DNA of 64,000 bases from Nicotiana tabacum (GCF_000715075.1 NC_134096.1:69197026-69261025); one strand, 5' to 3'; counted from the first letter of the stretch, positions 22,480 to 35,795 are shown. A program made the numbers and translations. The notes: generated by a model from the sequence alone, not told the origin.

Positions 22480-22695
22480 TGTTATGAGATATGATGTTGA
22501 GAGAATTCGATAGTTTTCTATTGAGTACATTGTTGAATATATATACAACAGTCTACAACACACTATAGAAGACTAGGGAGATAAGGTAACTAATAGAACA
22601 ATCATATATCCTAAAATATAGCTAACAGAACATAGCTATCCTAACTAATAGAGATTTCTATCCTAACTTATAGAGATTGAACTTTATCTCTAACA
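22480..22695 (-). repeat. Copia A 3' LTR
   Basis: 216 bases, ends TGTTATGAGATA and CTCTAACA as read on the plus strand. Pairs with 44039-44254. Confidence 0.9.
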
Positions 22696-24378
22696 TCCAC
22701 GATGTAGCCATATGAGGTTTGAGAGTCGTGTTTGATCTGTTGAAATTGGTTGGTGGACAAAGGTTTAATAAAAATGTCTGCTAGTTGATCCATGGAGGAT
22801 ATAAACTACACAGATATATGACCAGCCTTGACTTGTTCTTTGACAAAGTGAAAATCAACTTCGACATGCTTCGTTCGAGCTTTAAAACATGGATTAACTG
22901 CTAGATGTGAAGCTCCAATGTTGTCACACCAGATGATTGTGGGGTTGTGTATTGGCTGTTTGAGCTCTTGAAGAAGGGAACAAAGCCAAATTATTTTTGC
23001 TGTGGTATTGGCGACAGATCGATACTCAGCCTAGGTCGATGATCGAGCAACTGTTGGTTGTTTCTAAGCTGACCAAGAAATTAAGTTTGGTCCCATATAC
23101 ACAGCAAAACCTTCTGTGGATCTCCTGTCATCCGTGTTTCCCGTCCAATCAGCATCACAAAAAGCTTGAAGTTGGGAGCTGGTTGAATGAGTAATGAAGA
23201 GTCCTTGATGCAAGGTGGGTTTGACATATCGAAGAACACGCTTGCAAGCTGTCCAGTGAGTGGTTGTTGGTGCAGATCAAAATTGGCACAATTTATTCAC
23301 AGCAAAAGTTAAGTCTGGACGAGTTAAACAAGCATATTGTAATGCCCCCACTATTTTCCTGTAAATCTGGGGATCAACCAACGGTTCGCATTCTTCAAGT
23401 TGTAGGTTACATGTGCTAGCCATAAGAGACTTGACAGATGTGGCATTTTCCATGTGAGTAATGACGAGAAGATCCTGAAGGTATTTTTGTTGAGAAAGAA
23501 TAATACCCTTGCTGAGATATCCAACTTCGATTCCCAGGAAGTAGTGAAGTCTTCCGAGATCTCGCAACTTAAATTCTTTGGACAAATGAGTGATGCATAT
23601 ACGGATTGCATTTGAGTTACTTTCTGCGATATTAATATCATCGACATAGACAAGGATATAAAGAACATCACTGCTTTGTTATTTGATAAAGAGCGAGGAG
23701 TCGGTAAGAGAACCTGCAAAATCAATTATTAGAAGATAAGAACTGAGTCTGTGATACCAAGCCCGTGGGGCTTGCTTAAGGCCATATATTGATTTCCTTA
23801 ATTTGCACACATAATCAGGACATCGTTGATCAATAAAGCCTGGAGGTTGGGACATATATACATCCTCTTTCAAATTTCCATTGAGAAATGCATTAGAGAT
23901 GTACAATTGTTGAAGAGTCCATTTATTGGAGTCTGCCAAGGAAAGGACAGCTCGGACTGTTGTAAGCTTGATAACCGGACCAAAAGTGGCATCATAATCT
24001 ATTCCCTCAACTTGATTATAGCCTTTGGTTACCAAGCGATCCTTGCATCGCTCTATGCTTCCATCATGATGGTGTTTGAGTCGAAAACCCCATTTACAAC
24101 CAACAATATTGGAATGTGATGGTTTAGAAACAAGTTCCCATGTTTGGTGTTGTATCAAAGCAGTGATTTCAGAGCTCATAGCCTCTCTCCACACGGGAAC
24201 TTTGAGTGATTTTGTGTAGCATGTTGGTTCTGAAAGAGTAACGGAGGAAGATTGAACTTTATCACTCGAAATAGACATGAAAGCTAGTGTCTTCTTCTTG
24301 GGATTTTGTCTTAGAACCATTGAATGAGTGTGTCCAGGTGGTTGTGATGGCTCAATAGTTGGAAGGACATCCATTTGC
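22696..24378 (-). pseudogene. Copia A reverse transcriptase and RNase H part of pol, broken
   Basis: The reading 24374-23679 is a copia RVT_2 domain, including WELVSKPSHSNIVGCKW, AFLNGNLKEDVYMSQPPGF and SIYGLKQAPRAWYHRL. An in-frame TAA near 23679 precedes the catalytic LVYVDDIN at about 23656-23635. After a frameshift the reading continues at 23585-23277 with EFKLRDLGRLHYFLGIEV. Between 23277 and 22696 only a heavily broken RNase H remnant can be followed. The upstream part of the same gene is at 30691, on the other side of Copia B. Confidence 0.8.
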
Positions 24379-25340
24379 TGTTATTCCCGCCAATATTGCT
24401 GTATTTGTAAATAATAATTCTGCAAAATATAAGTTAGCGTAATGAAACAATAATTAATTCGAGCCCACTGAATTCACAGTGTTTCCTTAAGGAATTTAAT
24501 CCCCTCCTAGTACCCAAGGTAATGGATTATTTCCTCCCAGGATAGAACGAATCACACACTGGTGTAGCGGTACTTCAAACCCCAGTGTTTCAGCGAACAC
24601 AAAGTTCGGTAGCAAATCACACTTACAATTGCTTTGTTTGAAGTTAAAACAATGCAGAACGAAGGAGTAGAAACTCAGAAAATCGTATGGAAATGCTGAG
24701 AGGAAGCAGTGCAATGTATAGCCAAATATGTTGAGCGATTTTCAGTTTGTTTCTTGTGCGTTGTGTGTTGAGTGACTTTCTTCAACATCTGCTGCACATA
24801 TATATAGCAGCTAGTGTTGAAGAAGACCAAATGTCCACCCTCCATGGTGGAGCAAGCACATTCATGTTTGTGGAGCAAGCACATTCATGGTGGGAAGAGC
24901 ATTAGGCGGCTACCAAATGGTCAATACACAGATTGGAAAATATCCGTTACAAATGCGGATAATCTTACGTTAATATTTACTATTAACAAATAAATTTGGT
25001 CCAAAATATTAATCAATCAATCGATCATTTGACCAAATCCAAATCCAAATCCGAATCCGAATCCGAATCCGAAGCCGTAGCCGTAGTCGAAGCCGAGCCG
25101 AGCGAGCGGCGACGATGACGACGACGGTGCGAGGCTTGCTTTCTTCTTAACTCTTTAAGAGCTACAAGAAGAGCAATTATATATATACCCACCAAAAATC
25201 TCTTCCTCTTCCAATATGGGACAATGTCTCATTGTCAAGAGAGGAAAACTTAAAATTTTACTCAAAAATTTTATTTTCCCTCCATTTCCCATTCACCCTC
25301 ATTTTAAGACTATTTCATCTTAAAAAATAAAAAACTCAAC
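24379..25340 (-). repeat. Copia B 3' LTR
   Basis: 962 bases. Directly outside it on the minus strand side lies TGTGGGGGAT, the polypurine tract. It contains a CCGAATCCGAAGCCG-type hexamer run at about 25033-25100. Confidence 0.85.
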
Positions 25341-25897
25341 AATCCCCCACATGAATGGGGAATGGCTATATCACGGAAGTATGCATGGAAAAACTGTGTG
25401 ATTTACAAGCAAGGATTAATCGCATCTGGATAAGTAAGTTTCCCTTTGAACTTTCCATAGTAAACTTATGTCGGATATACTCGGTCAATCGGTAGAATTG
25501 ATATCTTTGAACCGTCGATCTTTGGTGTATACCTAGACAACCATAAGTCACACAATCAACCCTTAACCGTCTTTGGTTCTCATTGTTGTGTTCGTTTCAG
25601 CCATGAACACCGCCTGGTTTCATAAGTGCATAGAGAACTGGCCTTACAAAGTTCTCCTTGAAGCGGCTAACACTTTACACTTACATAGGTGATTCCTAAA
25701 CGTGTCATCCTGTAGATACACTATTTGATATACCCCGTATCAAATTTAGAAATCATTAAAAAGCCTTAATGCTTTATCCTTGGTACTGAACATTGTCTCA
25801 TCACGAGAACGGACTAAAATTTTATTTGACAATGTTGAACCGTCATTAATGACTTTGTTTGATCTCGTTAAACCTAGATCTTGGGATCTCCAGTCTT
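25341..25897 (-). other. Copia B 3' untranslated stretch
   Basis: Lies between the end of the RNase H reading and the polypurine tract. No further frame of interest. Confidence 0.6.
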
Positions 25898-27753
25898 CTA
25901 GGTAGAGTTACCGCCACAATGACTTGTTCTCGGCCATAGCCCCGTTCCCCTTGATGATTTCTCAACTACCTCTCTAGTTAGGCCTTTTGTAAGTGGATCC
26001 GACACATTATCACTTGACTTTACATAGTCAATCGTGATAATTCCTCTAGAGAGTAATTGCCTAACGGTTTTATGTCTTCGTCGTATATGACGAGATTTAC
26101 CGTTATACATAACGCTCCCAGCCCTTCCAATTGTCGCTTGACTATCACAATGTATGCATATCGGTGCCAACGGTTTGGGCCAAAATGGAATGTCTTCCAA
26201 GAAATTCCGGAGCCATTCAGCTTCTTCACCGGCTTTATCTAACGCTATGAATTCAACCTCCATTGTAGAGCGGGCAATACATGTTTGTTTTGGATGACTT
26301 TTAAGATACCGCTCCTCCACCAATAGTGAATACATATCCACTTGTGGACTTAGAATCAGTTGAACCGGTGATCCAATTTGCATCACAGTATCCCTCAATC
26401 ACCACAGGGAAATTACTGTAGTGCACTTCAAAGTTCTGGGTATGTTCTAAATATCCCAAAACTCGTTTCATTGCCATCCAATGAGATTGGCCTCGATTGC
26501 TCGTATATCGACTCAGTCTACTTATAGCACAAGCTATATCTGGTCGTGTACAATTCATGATATACATTAAGCATCCCAACACACGAGCATAATCCAATTG
26601 TGATATGCTTTGGCCTTTGTTCTTTGCTAATGCAAGATTCACGTCAATTGGAGTCTTTGCAACTTTAAAGCCCAAGTGCTTGAATTTTTCAAGTACTGTC
26701 TTAATATAATGAGATTGTGACAATGCCAGACCTTGAGGAGTCTTATGGATCTTAATTCCCAGAATTAAATCAGCAACTCCCAAGTCTTTCATATCAAACT
26801 TGCTATTGAGCATACGCTTAGTAGCATTTATGTTGGCAATGTCATTACTCATTATCAGCATATCATCCACATATAGGCAAACAATGACTATGTAATTTGG
26901 AATATTTTTAATGTACACACATTTATCACATTCATTTATCTTAAAACCATTTGACAACATTGTTTGGTCAAATTTCGCATGCCATTGTTTGGGTGCTTAT
27001 TTTAGTCCGTAAAGAGACTTAACAAGTTTACATACCTTCTTTTCTTTACCTGGAACCACAAACCCTTCAGGTTGTTCCATGTAAATTTCTTCCTCCAACT
27101 CTCCATTTAAGAAGGCCGTCTTAACATCTATTTGATGAATTTCAAGACCATACACTGCAGCTAATGCTACTAATATCCGTATGGACGTAATTCTTGTAAC
27201 TGGAGAGTATGTATCAAAGTAGTCTAGACCTTCTCGTTGTCTATACCCTTTGACTACGAGCCTTGCCTTGAATTTATCAATAGTGCCATCATCTTTGATT
27301 TTTCTCTTAAAAATCCATTTAGAACCCAAAGGTTTATTTCCAGGAGGAAGATCAACCAATTCCCATGTATGGTTGTTCAATATGGATTCTATTTCACTAT
27401 TGACTGCCTCTTTCCAAAACAATGATTCCGAAGAAGTCATAGCTTCTTTAAATGTTTGAGGCTCATTCTCCAATAAGAAAGTCACAAAATCTGGTCCAAA
27501 TGAAGTAGACGTTCTTTGACGTTTACTACGTCTTGGATTCTCCTGATTACATGTACTTTCTTTTGTTTCTTCCCGAGGTCGTTTAGATCCTTCACCAAAC
27601 GACTCACATTTCTTTTTATACGGATATATATTTTCAAAGAACTCAGCATTATCTGATTCTATAACCGTATTATTATAAATGTCGGGATTTTCTGATTTAT
27701 GAACCAGAAATCGATATGTTTTACTATTTGTCGCATATCCTATGAAAACACAA
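25898..27753 (-). pseudogene. Copia B reverse transcriptase and RNase H
   Basis: From 27753 down, the frame includes WELVDLPPGNKPLGSKWIFK, AFLNGELEEEIYMEQPEGF and KSLYGLK, where a CAA-to-TAA change at about 26999 stops the reading. It resumes at 26960 with the catalytic [10 protein letters not shown] near 26880 and [13 protein letters not shown] stop and a one-base insertion near 26300 separate RNase H, read as HCDSQATIGRAG and SSDNVSDPLTKGL. RT and RNase H would make and process the element cDNA. Catalytic aspartates are kept, so decay is recent. Confidence 0.85.
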
Positions 27754-29505
27754 TCAACGGTTTTCGGTCCTATCTTTTACCCTTTTGGGTTTAGGAACTT
27801 GCACTTTTGCCAAACACCCCCACACTTTAAAATAATTCAAATTGGGCTTCCTTCCTTTCCATTTTTCATATGGAATGGATTGTGTTTTGCTATGGGGCAC
27901 TCGATTTAATATTCGATTAGCTGTAAGAATGGCTTCCCCCCACAAGTTCTGTGGCAAACCAGAACTTATCAACAACGCATTCATCATCTCCTTTAATGTG
28001 CGATTCTTTCTTTCCGCAATCCCATTAGATTGGGGCGTGTAAGGGGCTGTTGTTTGATGAATAATTCCATATTCTAAACATATTTCTTCAAAAGGAGATT
28101 CATATTCACCACCCCTATCACTTCTTATCATTTTTACTTTCTTATTAAGTTGCGTTTCAACTTCATTTTTGTATTGCCTGAATGCGTCTATTGCTTCATC
28201 TTTACTATTCAGTAAGTAAACATAGCAATATCGAGTACCATCGTCAATAAAAGTTATGAAATACTTCTTTTCACCGCGAGATGGTATTGACTTCATGTCA
28301 CAAATATCTGTGTGAATTAAGTCTAAAGGATTTGAATTCCTTTCAACTGACTTATAAGGATGTTTAACATACTTAGATTCCACACATGTTTGACATTTTG
28401 ATTTTTCGCATTCAAACTTGGGCAGTACTTCCAAGTTAATCATTTTCCGCAAGGTTTTATAATTGACATGACCCAAACGTACATGCCATAAATCATTTGA
28501 CTCAAGTAAGTAAGAAGAAGCTGAAATATTATTATTATTTTCCACAACCATTACATTCAGATTGAAAAGGCCCTCGGTGAGGTAACCTTTTCCTACAAAT
28601 ATTTCATTCTTACTTATAACAAACTTGTTGGACACAAAAACACACTTAAAACCGTGCTTAACAAGAAGTCCAGTAGAGACTAAATTCTTTCTCATTTCGG
28701 GAACATGAAGGACATTGTTCAAAGTCATGACCTTGCCAGAAGTCATTTTCAGAAATATCTTTCCATATCCTTCAACTTTTGCTGTTGAAGCATTTCCCAT
28801 ATAAACTATCTCTCCGGGTCCAGCAGGAGCATAAGTAGCAAAAGCTTTTCTAACTGCACAAACATGGCGAGTGGCTCCTGAATCAAACCACCACAGTTTA
28901 GGATTTCCCACCAAGTTACATTCAGAAAGCATGGCACACAAGTTATCAACATCATCATGGTTTACTACCATGTTTGCTTGATCCCTTTTCTTGTCTTTCT
29001 TCGGAGCACGACACTCCGTAGATTTGTGTCCGGTTTTCCCACAGTTGTAGCAGTTTCCACTGAACCGCTTCTTGGTTGGGTTGTATTTCGGACCAGAAGC
29101 CTTCTTCCTCTTTTTGTTAGCTTCAACAATATTTGCTCCCATTATTGTTGAATTTCCACGGCCTCTCCTTTCAGCTGCTTTATTGTCCTCTTCGATTCTC
29201 AACCGAACAATGAGATCTTCAAGGGACATTTCCTTTCGTTTGTGTTTCAAATAATTTTTGAAGTCCTTCCACAACGGAGGCAACTTCTCAATCATTGCTG
29301 CTACTTGAAATGCTTCGTTGATGACAAGACCTTCAGCAAGTAGATCATGAATAATCACTTGCAATTCCTGGACTTGGGTAATAACAGATTTGCTATCTAC
29401 CATTTTGTAGTCCAAAAATTTTGCGGCAACGAATTTCTTCATCCCGGCATCTTCAGTTTTATATTTCTTTTCAAGTGCATTCCACAATTCTTTTGAGGTC
29501 TCCAC
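27754..29505 (-). pseudogene. Copia B gag C-part, protease and integrase, long open piece of 583 codons
   Basis: In order: a gag helix-rich region (1-140), a CCHC zinc knuckle CYNCGKTGHKSTEC (152-165), a protease site WWFDSGATRHVC with DSG intact (208-210), the integrase HHCC motif (H341, H346, C371, C374) and the DDE core (D400 in LIHTDICDM, D463 in RSDRGGEY, E498 in NGIAERKN). All catalytic residues are present. The frame ends after VWGCLAKV because of an indel near 27763, where related copies continue into RT. The first residue given is an internal Met. The true gag start is upstream, behind frameshifts. Confidence 0.9.
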
Positions 29506-29824
29506 GCTACTGTATATATTATACAGATTATCATCCAGTCCGCTAAGAATATAATTCTTGCATAAAAATCAGAATGCTTCCACGCTTCAATCACGAGAAA
29601 GCGTTCATTCTCTGGAGTTTTATCTGGCAGATCAGGAACATCTTCCTTGATGAACTTCTGTAGACATAACATAGTTAAGTAGAAGAACATCTTCTGCTGC
29701 CAGCGCTTGAAATCAATCCCGAAATTTTTTTGAGTTTTACTGCCGGTGCCAACGCCGGTGTTCGGCTTGTCGATGCGTTGGCAGTCACCATTGGAACAAC
29801 TTGGTTTTCGCTTTCAGTCATCAT
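29506..29824 (-). pseudogene. Copia B gag N-terminus, two frameshifts
   Basis: The ATG at 29824 starts MMTESENQVVPMVTANAS. An indel in an A run near 29727 shifts to the frame reading RWQQKMFFYLTMLCLQKF, and a one-base loss near 29566 shifts again into the 583-codon piece. The product would be the capsid domain of copia gag. Confidence 0.75.
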
Positions 29825-30026
29825 TTTTTCTATAAAAGAATGACACGAACAAACGTTTAATACACGTTTTCAAACAGGAGTAAAAATCATGTAGATTTTA
29901 ATCTCCAACAAAACGCCACGAAGGCTTTACTCTCCAAAACGGGAGTACACAAAACCACAAAGGTTTTAGTTTGCAGAATAATAAGAATAACACAAATACA
30001 GAAATAAATATTAAATTCCTTAAGAT
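29825..30026 (-). other. Copia B leader between 5' LTR and gag
   Basis: The bases next to the LTR read ATCTTAAGGAATTTAAT on the minus strand. The usual plant primer site TGGTATCAGAGC (initiator tRNA-Met) is not there, and I cannot name the primer used. Confidence 0.5.
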
Positions 30027-30690
30027 TGTTATTCCCGCCAATATTGCTGTATTTATAAATAATAATTCTACAAAATATAAGTTAGCGTAATGAAACAATA
30101 ATTAATTCGAGCCCACTGAATTCACAGTGTTTCCTTAAGGAATTTAATCCCCTCCTAGTACCCAAGGTAATGGATTATTTCCTCCCAGGATAAAACGAAT
30201 CACACACTGGTGTAGCGGTACTTCAAACCCCAGTATTTCAGCGAACACAAAGTTCGGTAGCAAATCACACTTACAATTGCTTTATTTGAAGTTAAAACAA
30301 TGCAGAACGAAGTAGTAGAAATGGTGGGAAGAGCATTAGGCGGCTGCCAAATGGTCAATACACGGATTGGAAAATATCCGTTACTATTAACAAATAAATT
30401 TAGTCCAAAAAATTAATCAATCAATTATTTGACCAAATCCGAAGCCGAAGCCGAAGCCGAAGCCGAGCGACGACGGCGCGAGGCTTGCTTTCTTCTTAAC
30501 TCTTTAAGAGCTACAAGAAGAGCAATTATATATATACCCACCAAAAATCTCTTCCTCTTCCAATATGGGACAATGTCTCATTGTCAAGAGAGGAAAACTT
30601 AAAATTTTACTCAAAAATTTCATTTTCCCTCCATTTCCCATTCACCCTCATTTTAAGACTATTTCATCTTAAAAAATAAAAAACTCAACA
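30027..30690 (-). repeat. Copia B 5' LTR, internally deleted
   Basis: 664 bases against 962 in the 3' LTR. The main gap removes the part matching about 24680-24890, with ATGG at both breakpoints. A smaller gap lies near the CGTTAC junction at 30384. Confidence 0.85.
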
Positions 30691-33034
30691 GTTGCTGCTC
30701 CGAAGGAGAATTAATTTGATCTTGAGAAGCACTAGGAGATGATAAGCTAAAACCAAAATTATTGTTGTAAGAAGCATGAGTAGAATTATGTGAAAGTGTC
30801 GAAGAGGATGGTACATTTGAATCGGGTTGCGGTATTGGCGCAATTAATATGAGCCAAGGAGTAGAATTAAATTGCTCTGGAGGGGTGCCTAGGATAGATG
30901 AATCAGATAAATCTTTCTCCTTATATAAAAAGCGGGTCTCATCAATACGAACATGCCTACTAAGATAAATTTTATTATCCTGAGGATTAAAACACACATA
31001 CCCGTGATGGTCCTTGGTGTATCCGAGAAAAAACACAAGCTGCAGTTCTATAGGAGAACTTGTGTTGATTGTAGGGACGTAACAAGGGATAGACAGTACA
31101 ACCAAAGATAAGAAGAAATCCATAATCTGGTGAACTGCCACAGAAATTTTCAAAAGGTGAGATATGTTGAAGCACTTGAGTAGGGAGCATGTTAACTAAG
31201 TACGCAGCAGTGTGCATAGCAAAGTTCCAAAATCTGGATGGAACTGCAGAATGATCAAGGAGGGTAAGGCATGTGTCCACTAGGTGTCGGATTTTCCTTT
31301 CACTTTGACCATTTTGCTGATGTGTATGGGGACAAGTAATGCGATATTGGATACCATTTTCCTTCAGATAAGTATTGACTGTACGAAATTCACCACCCCA
31401 ATCTGATTGAAAATTGATAATTTTGGTTTGAAACTATTTTTCAACCAATCTGTGGAATTCGACAAAAGTAGAGAGAACTTCATTTTTCTGTTTAATTAGA
31501 AATAGCCAACAATACCGAGAGAACTCATCCACAAATAGAATAAAATATTTATCTCCATAAAAAGATAAGTTGGGAGCTGGTCCCCATATATCTCCATGAA
31601 TTGATTCTAATGGTTTACTAGCAATAGAACCAGTAATAGGTAAAGAAATCTAACTATGTTTGCCTAAACAACAAGCTTCATAAAGACCAGATGATTTTAT
31701 TGAATGACTAGACAAACTGAATTTATTAACAATAAAAGAGACTGTTGATTGTTGAGGATGACCGAGCTGAGCATGCCAATCTAGTGCAACAATCCGAACT
31801 GATTTGAAAGCCTTGCTATTTCTTGCAATGTCGTCTGATACATCAATAGGAAGCCTGTAAATTCCGTCGTCAGCTGGTCCCTTCAACAACCCCTTTTTAT
31901 TTTGTCTGATGCTTCACAGTAAACCCAACAGAGTCAAATTTAAAGGAGCATTGATTGTCTTTAGCAAATTTATTAACAGACAACAATTGTTGTTGTATGG
32001 CACACACATAGAAAATATTTTTCTAATATAATTGATTATTACCAGAAGATATTGTAGTGTGACCAATGTTTTTAATTTGCAAACCATGTCCATTACCTAT
32101 AGTAACTTTGTCAGGCCCTTTGTACTTCTCAGAGATTTCAAGTGCAGACAAATAAGGTGTCATATAATGAGAAGCTGCAGTATGAGGAAACCAATCATTG
32201 GAAGAAGCATTAACATTAGTGGCATTGGCAGTGATTTTATCAGTATTAGTATCATAATGTTTGCGAGACTTCGCTTGATGATTGTTGAGTCCACAGATCT
32301 GACAAGGATTAGGAAACCACTTCTTATTTCCTTTAGAGGAAGCACCATTGTTTCTGTAACCATTATTTTTCTGGGAGCTTTGGTGGAATTGGCGAGCAGA
32401 TGAAATGTGTTGTCGAGAAACATTAGCAACATCAGAGATCGGTATGTGAGAGTTCTGCAATAGGATTTCATGAGCCATAAGTCTACCAGAAAGATCAGAA
32501 AATGATACCTGTGATTTTTCTGCAGATAGCGTTGCAATGACAGGGTGATAATCAGAGGAAGTAATCGAAAGATGGTGGCATTAAATTCATCAGGAGATAC
32601 TGGTGTTCCAGCAGCAGCAAGATCATCAGCGATAGCTTTAGCTTCGCATAGAAATTAAGCTATTGGTTTGTCACCAAAAGTCATATTTTGCAAGGTGATG
32701 TGCAATTGAACTCTTCTAGCGCTGTTGCTTATAAAAAATGCATTTGAGAGAGCTTCCCAAGCTTCAAAGGCAGTATCTAAACCTGTCACATAAGGAAAAA
32801 TTTCCTCGGTTAAAGATGATAAGATCCAACTCAGTAAGAGTTGGTCTTCTTGTAACCACTTTAGATAATCAGAATTTGGTTATCATTGATTTGTTGTGGC
32901 ATTAATGATGGTAGAGGGAGGAGCTAATGTACCATTGATATGATTGAAAAGATTATATCAGGTAGTTTGTTGGTTTCAGTTTTATTGAAAAAGAGAGTTG
33001 AGCATGAGGTAAAGTAGCAAAAGACTTGGAGTGG
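30691..33034 (-). pseudogene. Copia A gag, protease and integrase parts, broken
   Basis: From 33034 down: gag fragments with LPHAQLSFSIK, then at 32478-32023 a zinc-knuckle remnant CQICGLNNHQAKSRKH whose last Cys is Arg, and the protease site WFPHTAASHYMTP in which the catalytic Asp is His. At 31889-31650 the integrase zinc domain (DWHAQLGHP ... YEACCLGKHS). At 31280-30987 the integrase core tail with MLPTQVLQHISPFE. At 31153-30659 a Ser/Gln-rich linker before RT, ending SPSEQQL where Copia B entered. Many stops. The pieces were assigned by their order and copia-type motifs. Confidence 0.75.
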
Positions 33035-33890
33035 TGTAACGACCCGACCGATCATTTTGAGATCTAGTGCGTCGTTCGGTGATTTGAGACCTTGAGTATC
33101 TTTACTTCATGTGCTACGATTTGTACGCGTGTCGGATTAATTTCGGGAAGTTCAGAGTTTGTTTGGAAAGAAAATTCTAAATTTGAAAGCTTTAAGTTGG
33201 AAGAGTTGACCAAACTTTGACTTTTGAGTAAAAGGCCTCAGAATCGGGATTTTATGGTTCCAATATGTTCGTATGATGATTTTGGACTTGGGCGTATGTC
33301 CGGATCGGGTTTTGGATGACCCGGGAGCGTTACGATGCTTATTATGGAAAGTTAACATTTTGAAAGTTTAATAATTTCTTAAGTTTGGGTTGATGTGGAT
33401 TTTGATGTTATCGATGTCCGTTTGGGATTCCGAGCCTGAAAATAGCTCTGTATGGTGATTCTGGTCTTAGGAGCGCATCCGGATATGAATTTGGAGGTCT
33501 GTAGGTCATTTCGGGGTCATTTGGCGAAAGTGAAAAATTTGAAGGTTTTTGGGAAGTTTGACCGGGAGTGGACTTTTTGATATCGGGGGTCGGATTCCGA
33601 TTCCGAAAGTAGGAGTAGGTCCGTAATGTCAATTATAATTTGTGTGCAAATTTGAGGTCAAACGGATTAAAGTTTGAAGTTCTAAAGTTCATAAAGCTTG
33701 AATTGGGGTGCGATTCGTTGTTTTGATGATGTTTGATATGATTTGAGGCCTCGAGCAGGTTCGTGTCATGTATTGGGACTAATTGGTATGATTGGATGGG
33801 GTCCCGGGGGTCTCTTGTGTGTTCCGGGGTGGTTTCAGACCAAGTTTGGCTGAATTTCAACTGCTGTTGCTGGTGTCTGGTTTTGTTCTT

Positions 33891-34198
33891 CGCGAACGTG
33901 AAGGGATGCACGCGTTCACGAAGAAGAATTTTTGGGCTGTTGGGATTTGCCCATCGCGAACGCGAAGCAGAGGTTGGGGAAGCCTATGCGAAGGGGCGAT
34001 CGCGAACGCGTAAAAGGAAAATGGGGAGTTGGGGCCTAGAGCAGGTTGGCCTTTGCGAACGCGGCTCGTGGACCGCGAACACAAAGGGGCATGCGTCAGA
34101 GGCTTTGCAAACGCGACGAAGAGGTCGCGAACGCGAAAAGGATTTTTTGGGGTAGTGGCATTGGCCTTCGCGAACGCGAGGCCGTGGTCGCGAACGCG
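33891..34198 (+). repeat. array of CGC-N4-GCG palindromes, spacer GAAC
   Basis: CGCGAACGCG occurs exactly at 33955, 34001, 34126, 34169 and 34189. One- or two-base variants occur at 33891, 34054, 34074 and 34106, and the reverse form CGCGTTCACG at 33911. Spacing is irregular. Several open frames across this block are by-products of its GC content. Confidence 0.85.
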
Positions 34199-35795
34199 AA
34201 GAAGAGGCGACTATGCTAGGCAGAATGTTTTAAAAAAGGAATTTGGGTTCATTTCACCCATTTTCCATACGGCTTGGGAGATTTTTGTAGCTCTTCAAGG
34301 GTGTATTTTCACCATCTAATGCAAGGTAAGTGATTCCCACCTATTGCAAGTCAAATACTTGGTTTATATATGAATTTAAACATGGAAATTAGTAGGAATT
34401 TGGGATTTTGAAGAAAAACCTAGAAACTGTTTTTTTGGATTTTGACCACGGAATTGGACATAGAATTTGGAATAAATGATATATTTGAGTTTGTGGTGTT
34501 ATGGGTAAAGTTTATCTCCAAAAAAATTCGGAATCCGGGCATGTGGGCCCGAGGGTGGATTTTTATCGGCCTTACGTGCAGAGTTAGAAATTATTTAAAT
34601 TGATTAGTTATGGGTATTAGAATAAATGTTGATTTATTTGCATATTGTTTGCATAGTTTTGGATCGCCGAGCATCGGTTTGAGGTGTTAGAGTGACATTG
34701 GAGCCGGTTATGGAACTTCGGAGTGAGGTAAGTCTCTTGGCTAACCTTGTAAGAGGAAATTTACCCCATAGGTGATTTAAATTAATAACTGCTGCTAATT
34801 GTGGGGGCTACGTACGCACGAGGTGACGAGAGTCCGTGTGTAGCTACTAATTATGCTTATGTCGGGGTAGTTTAGGACCCAAATTATGAATTTCTTGTAA
34901 TATTTGCATCCTTTGATAATTAAAGTATCTGAACCATATTGGAAATTGTTAGAGGAAATAGTAAAAGACCGAAATTTCACGTACTTGAATTTTTGTGCGA
35001 ATTACTCGACCGTTGATAGAAATTATATCTCCTTACGTATTAGCCTTGTGATAGCTTCTCATTTTGGAGGTTCATAAAGTGTCCTCCTTTCTTGTGGAGC
35101 AGGCCGAACGCCTCAGCAGTATAGATGAATCTATGGTTCGTACCGCTCGACCCTCGACAATGTACACATTATTTTGGATCGGGCCGAACGACCTTGGAAA
35201 AATCGTGCGTTATATCGTTAGTAGCCTGAATGTTCACGATTAAATCTTTCCACTGATACCTAACATTTTATTTGGTATTCCTTATTTATTTGATAATTAT
35301 ACTTGACATTTTCTGAGCTGTTATGATATAATACAAGATTTAGAAATTTATTCCTTTAAGGAAATATTTGGAAGACTATGTAACTTACATATTTATCCCA
35401 TTATTTCCATATACTTCATATCTGCTCACGCTTTTATTATGCTGTTTTATTAGACCTTTAGTAAGTGTCGATGTCGATCTCTCATCACTACTTTTTTTGT
35501 AACGACCCGACTGGTCGTTTTGAGCCCTAGCGCATCGTTTGGCAGTTTGAGACCCTGAGAAGCTTCACTTCAGGTATTATGACGTGTACGCGTGGTCGGA
35601 ATTTAATTTCGGGAAGTTCGGAGTTGACTTGGAAAGAAAATTCTAATTTTCAAAGCCTTAAGTTGGAGGAATTGACTAAAGTGTGATTTTTGAGTAAACG
35701 ACCCCGAAATCAGGATTGGAAGGTTCCAACAGGTTCGTATGATAATTTTGGACTTGGGCGTATGTCCGGATCGGGTTTTGGACTTGGGCTTTGTT

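Larger units (their letters stand above)
24379..30690 (-). mobile_element. Copia B: Ty1/copia retrotransposon inserted into the pol of Copia A
   Basis: LTRs begin TGTTATTCCCGCC and end AAACTCAACA on the plus strand. The flanks TTTGC (24374-24378) and GTTGC (30691-30695) form a 5-bp target duplication with one mismatch. The flanking Copia A reading joins across the element within a Gln-rich stretch. Gag, protease, integrase, RT and RNase H are in copia order on the minus strand. Damage is light compared with Copia A: two gag frameshifts, one near 27763, stops near 26999 and 26304. LTR differences outside deletions are about 2 percent by eye, so this is the younger insertion. Confidence 0.9.

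Noticed and set aside
23826..24119. Plus-strand 97-codon frame
   Set aside because: Shadow of the Copia A reverse transcriptase on the minus strand.
32032..32403. Plus-strand 123-codon frame
   Set aside because: Shadow of the Copia A gag/protease region.
33763..34319. Several Arg-rich frames of 70-130 codons
   Set aside because: They arise from the CG-rich palindrome array in an LTR; no start context, domain or conservation.
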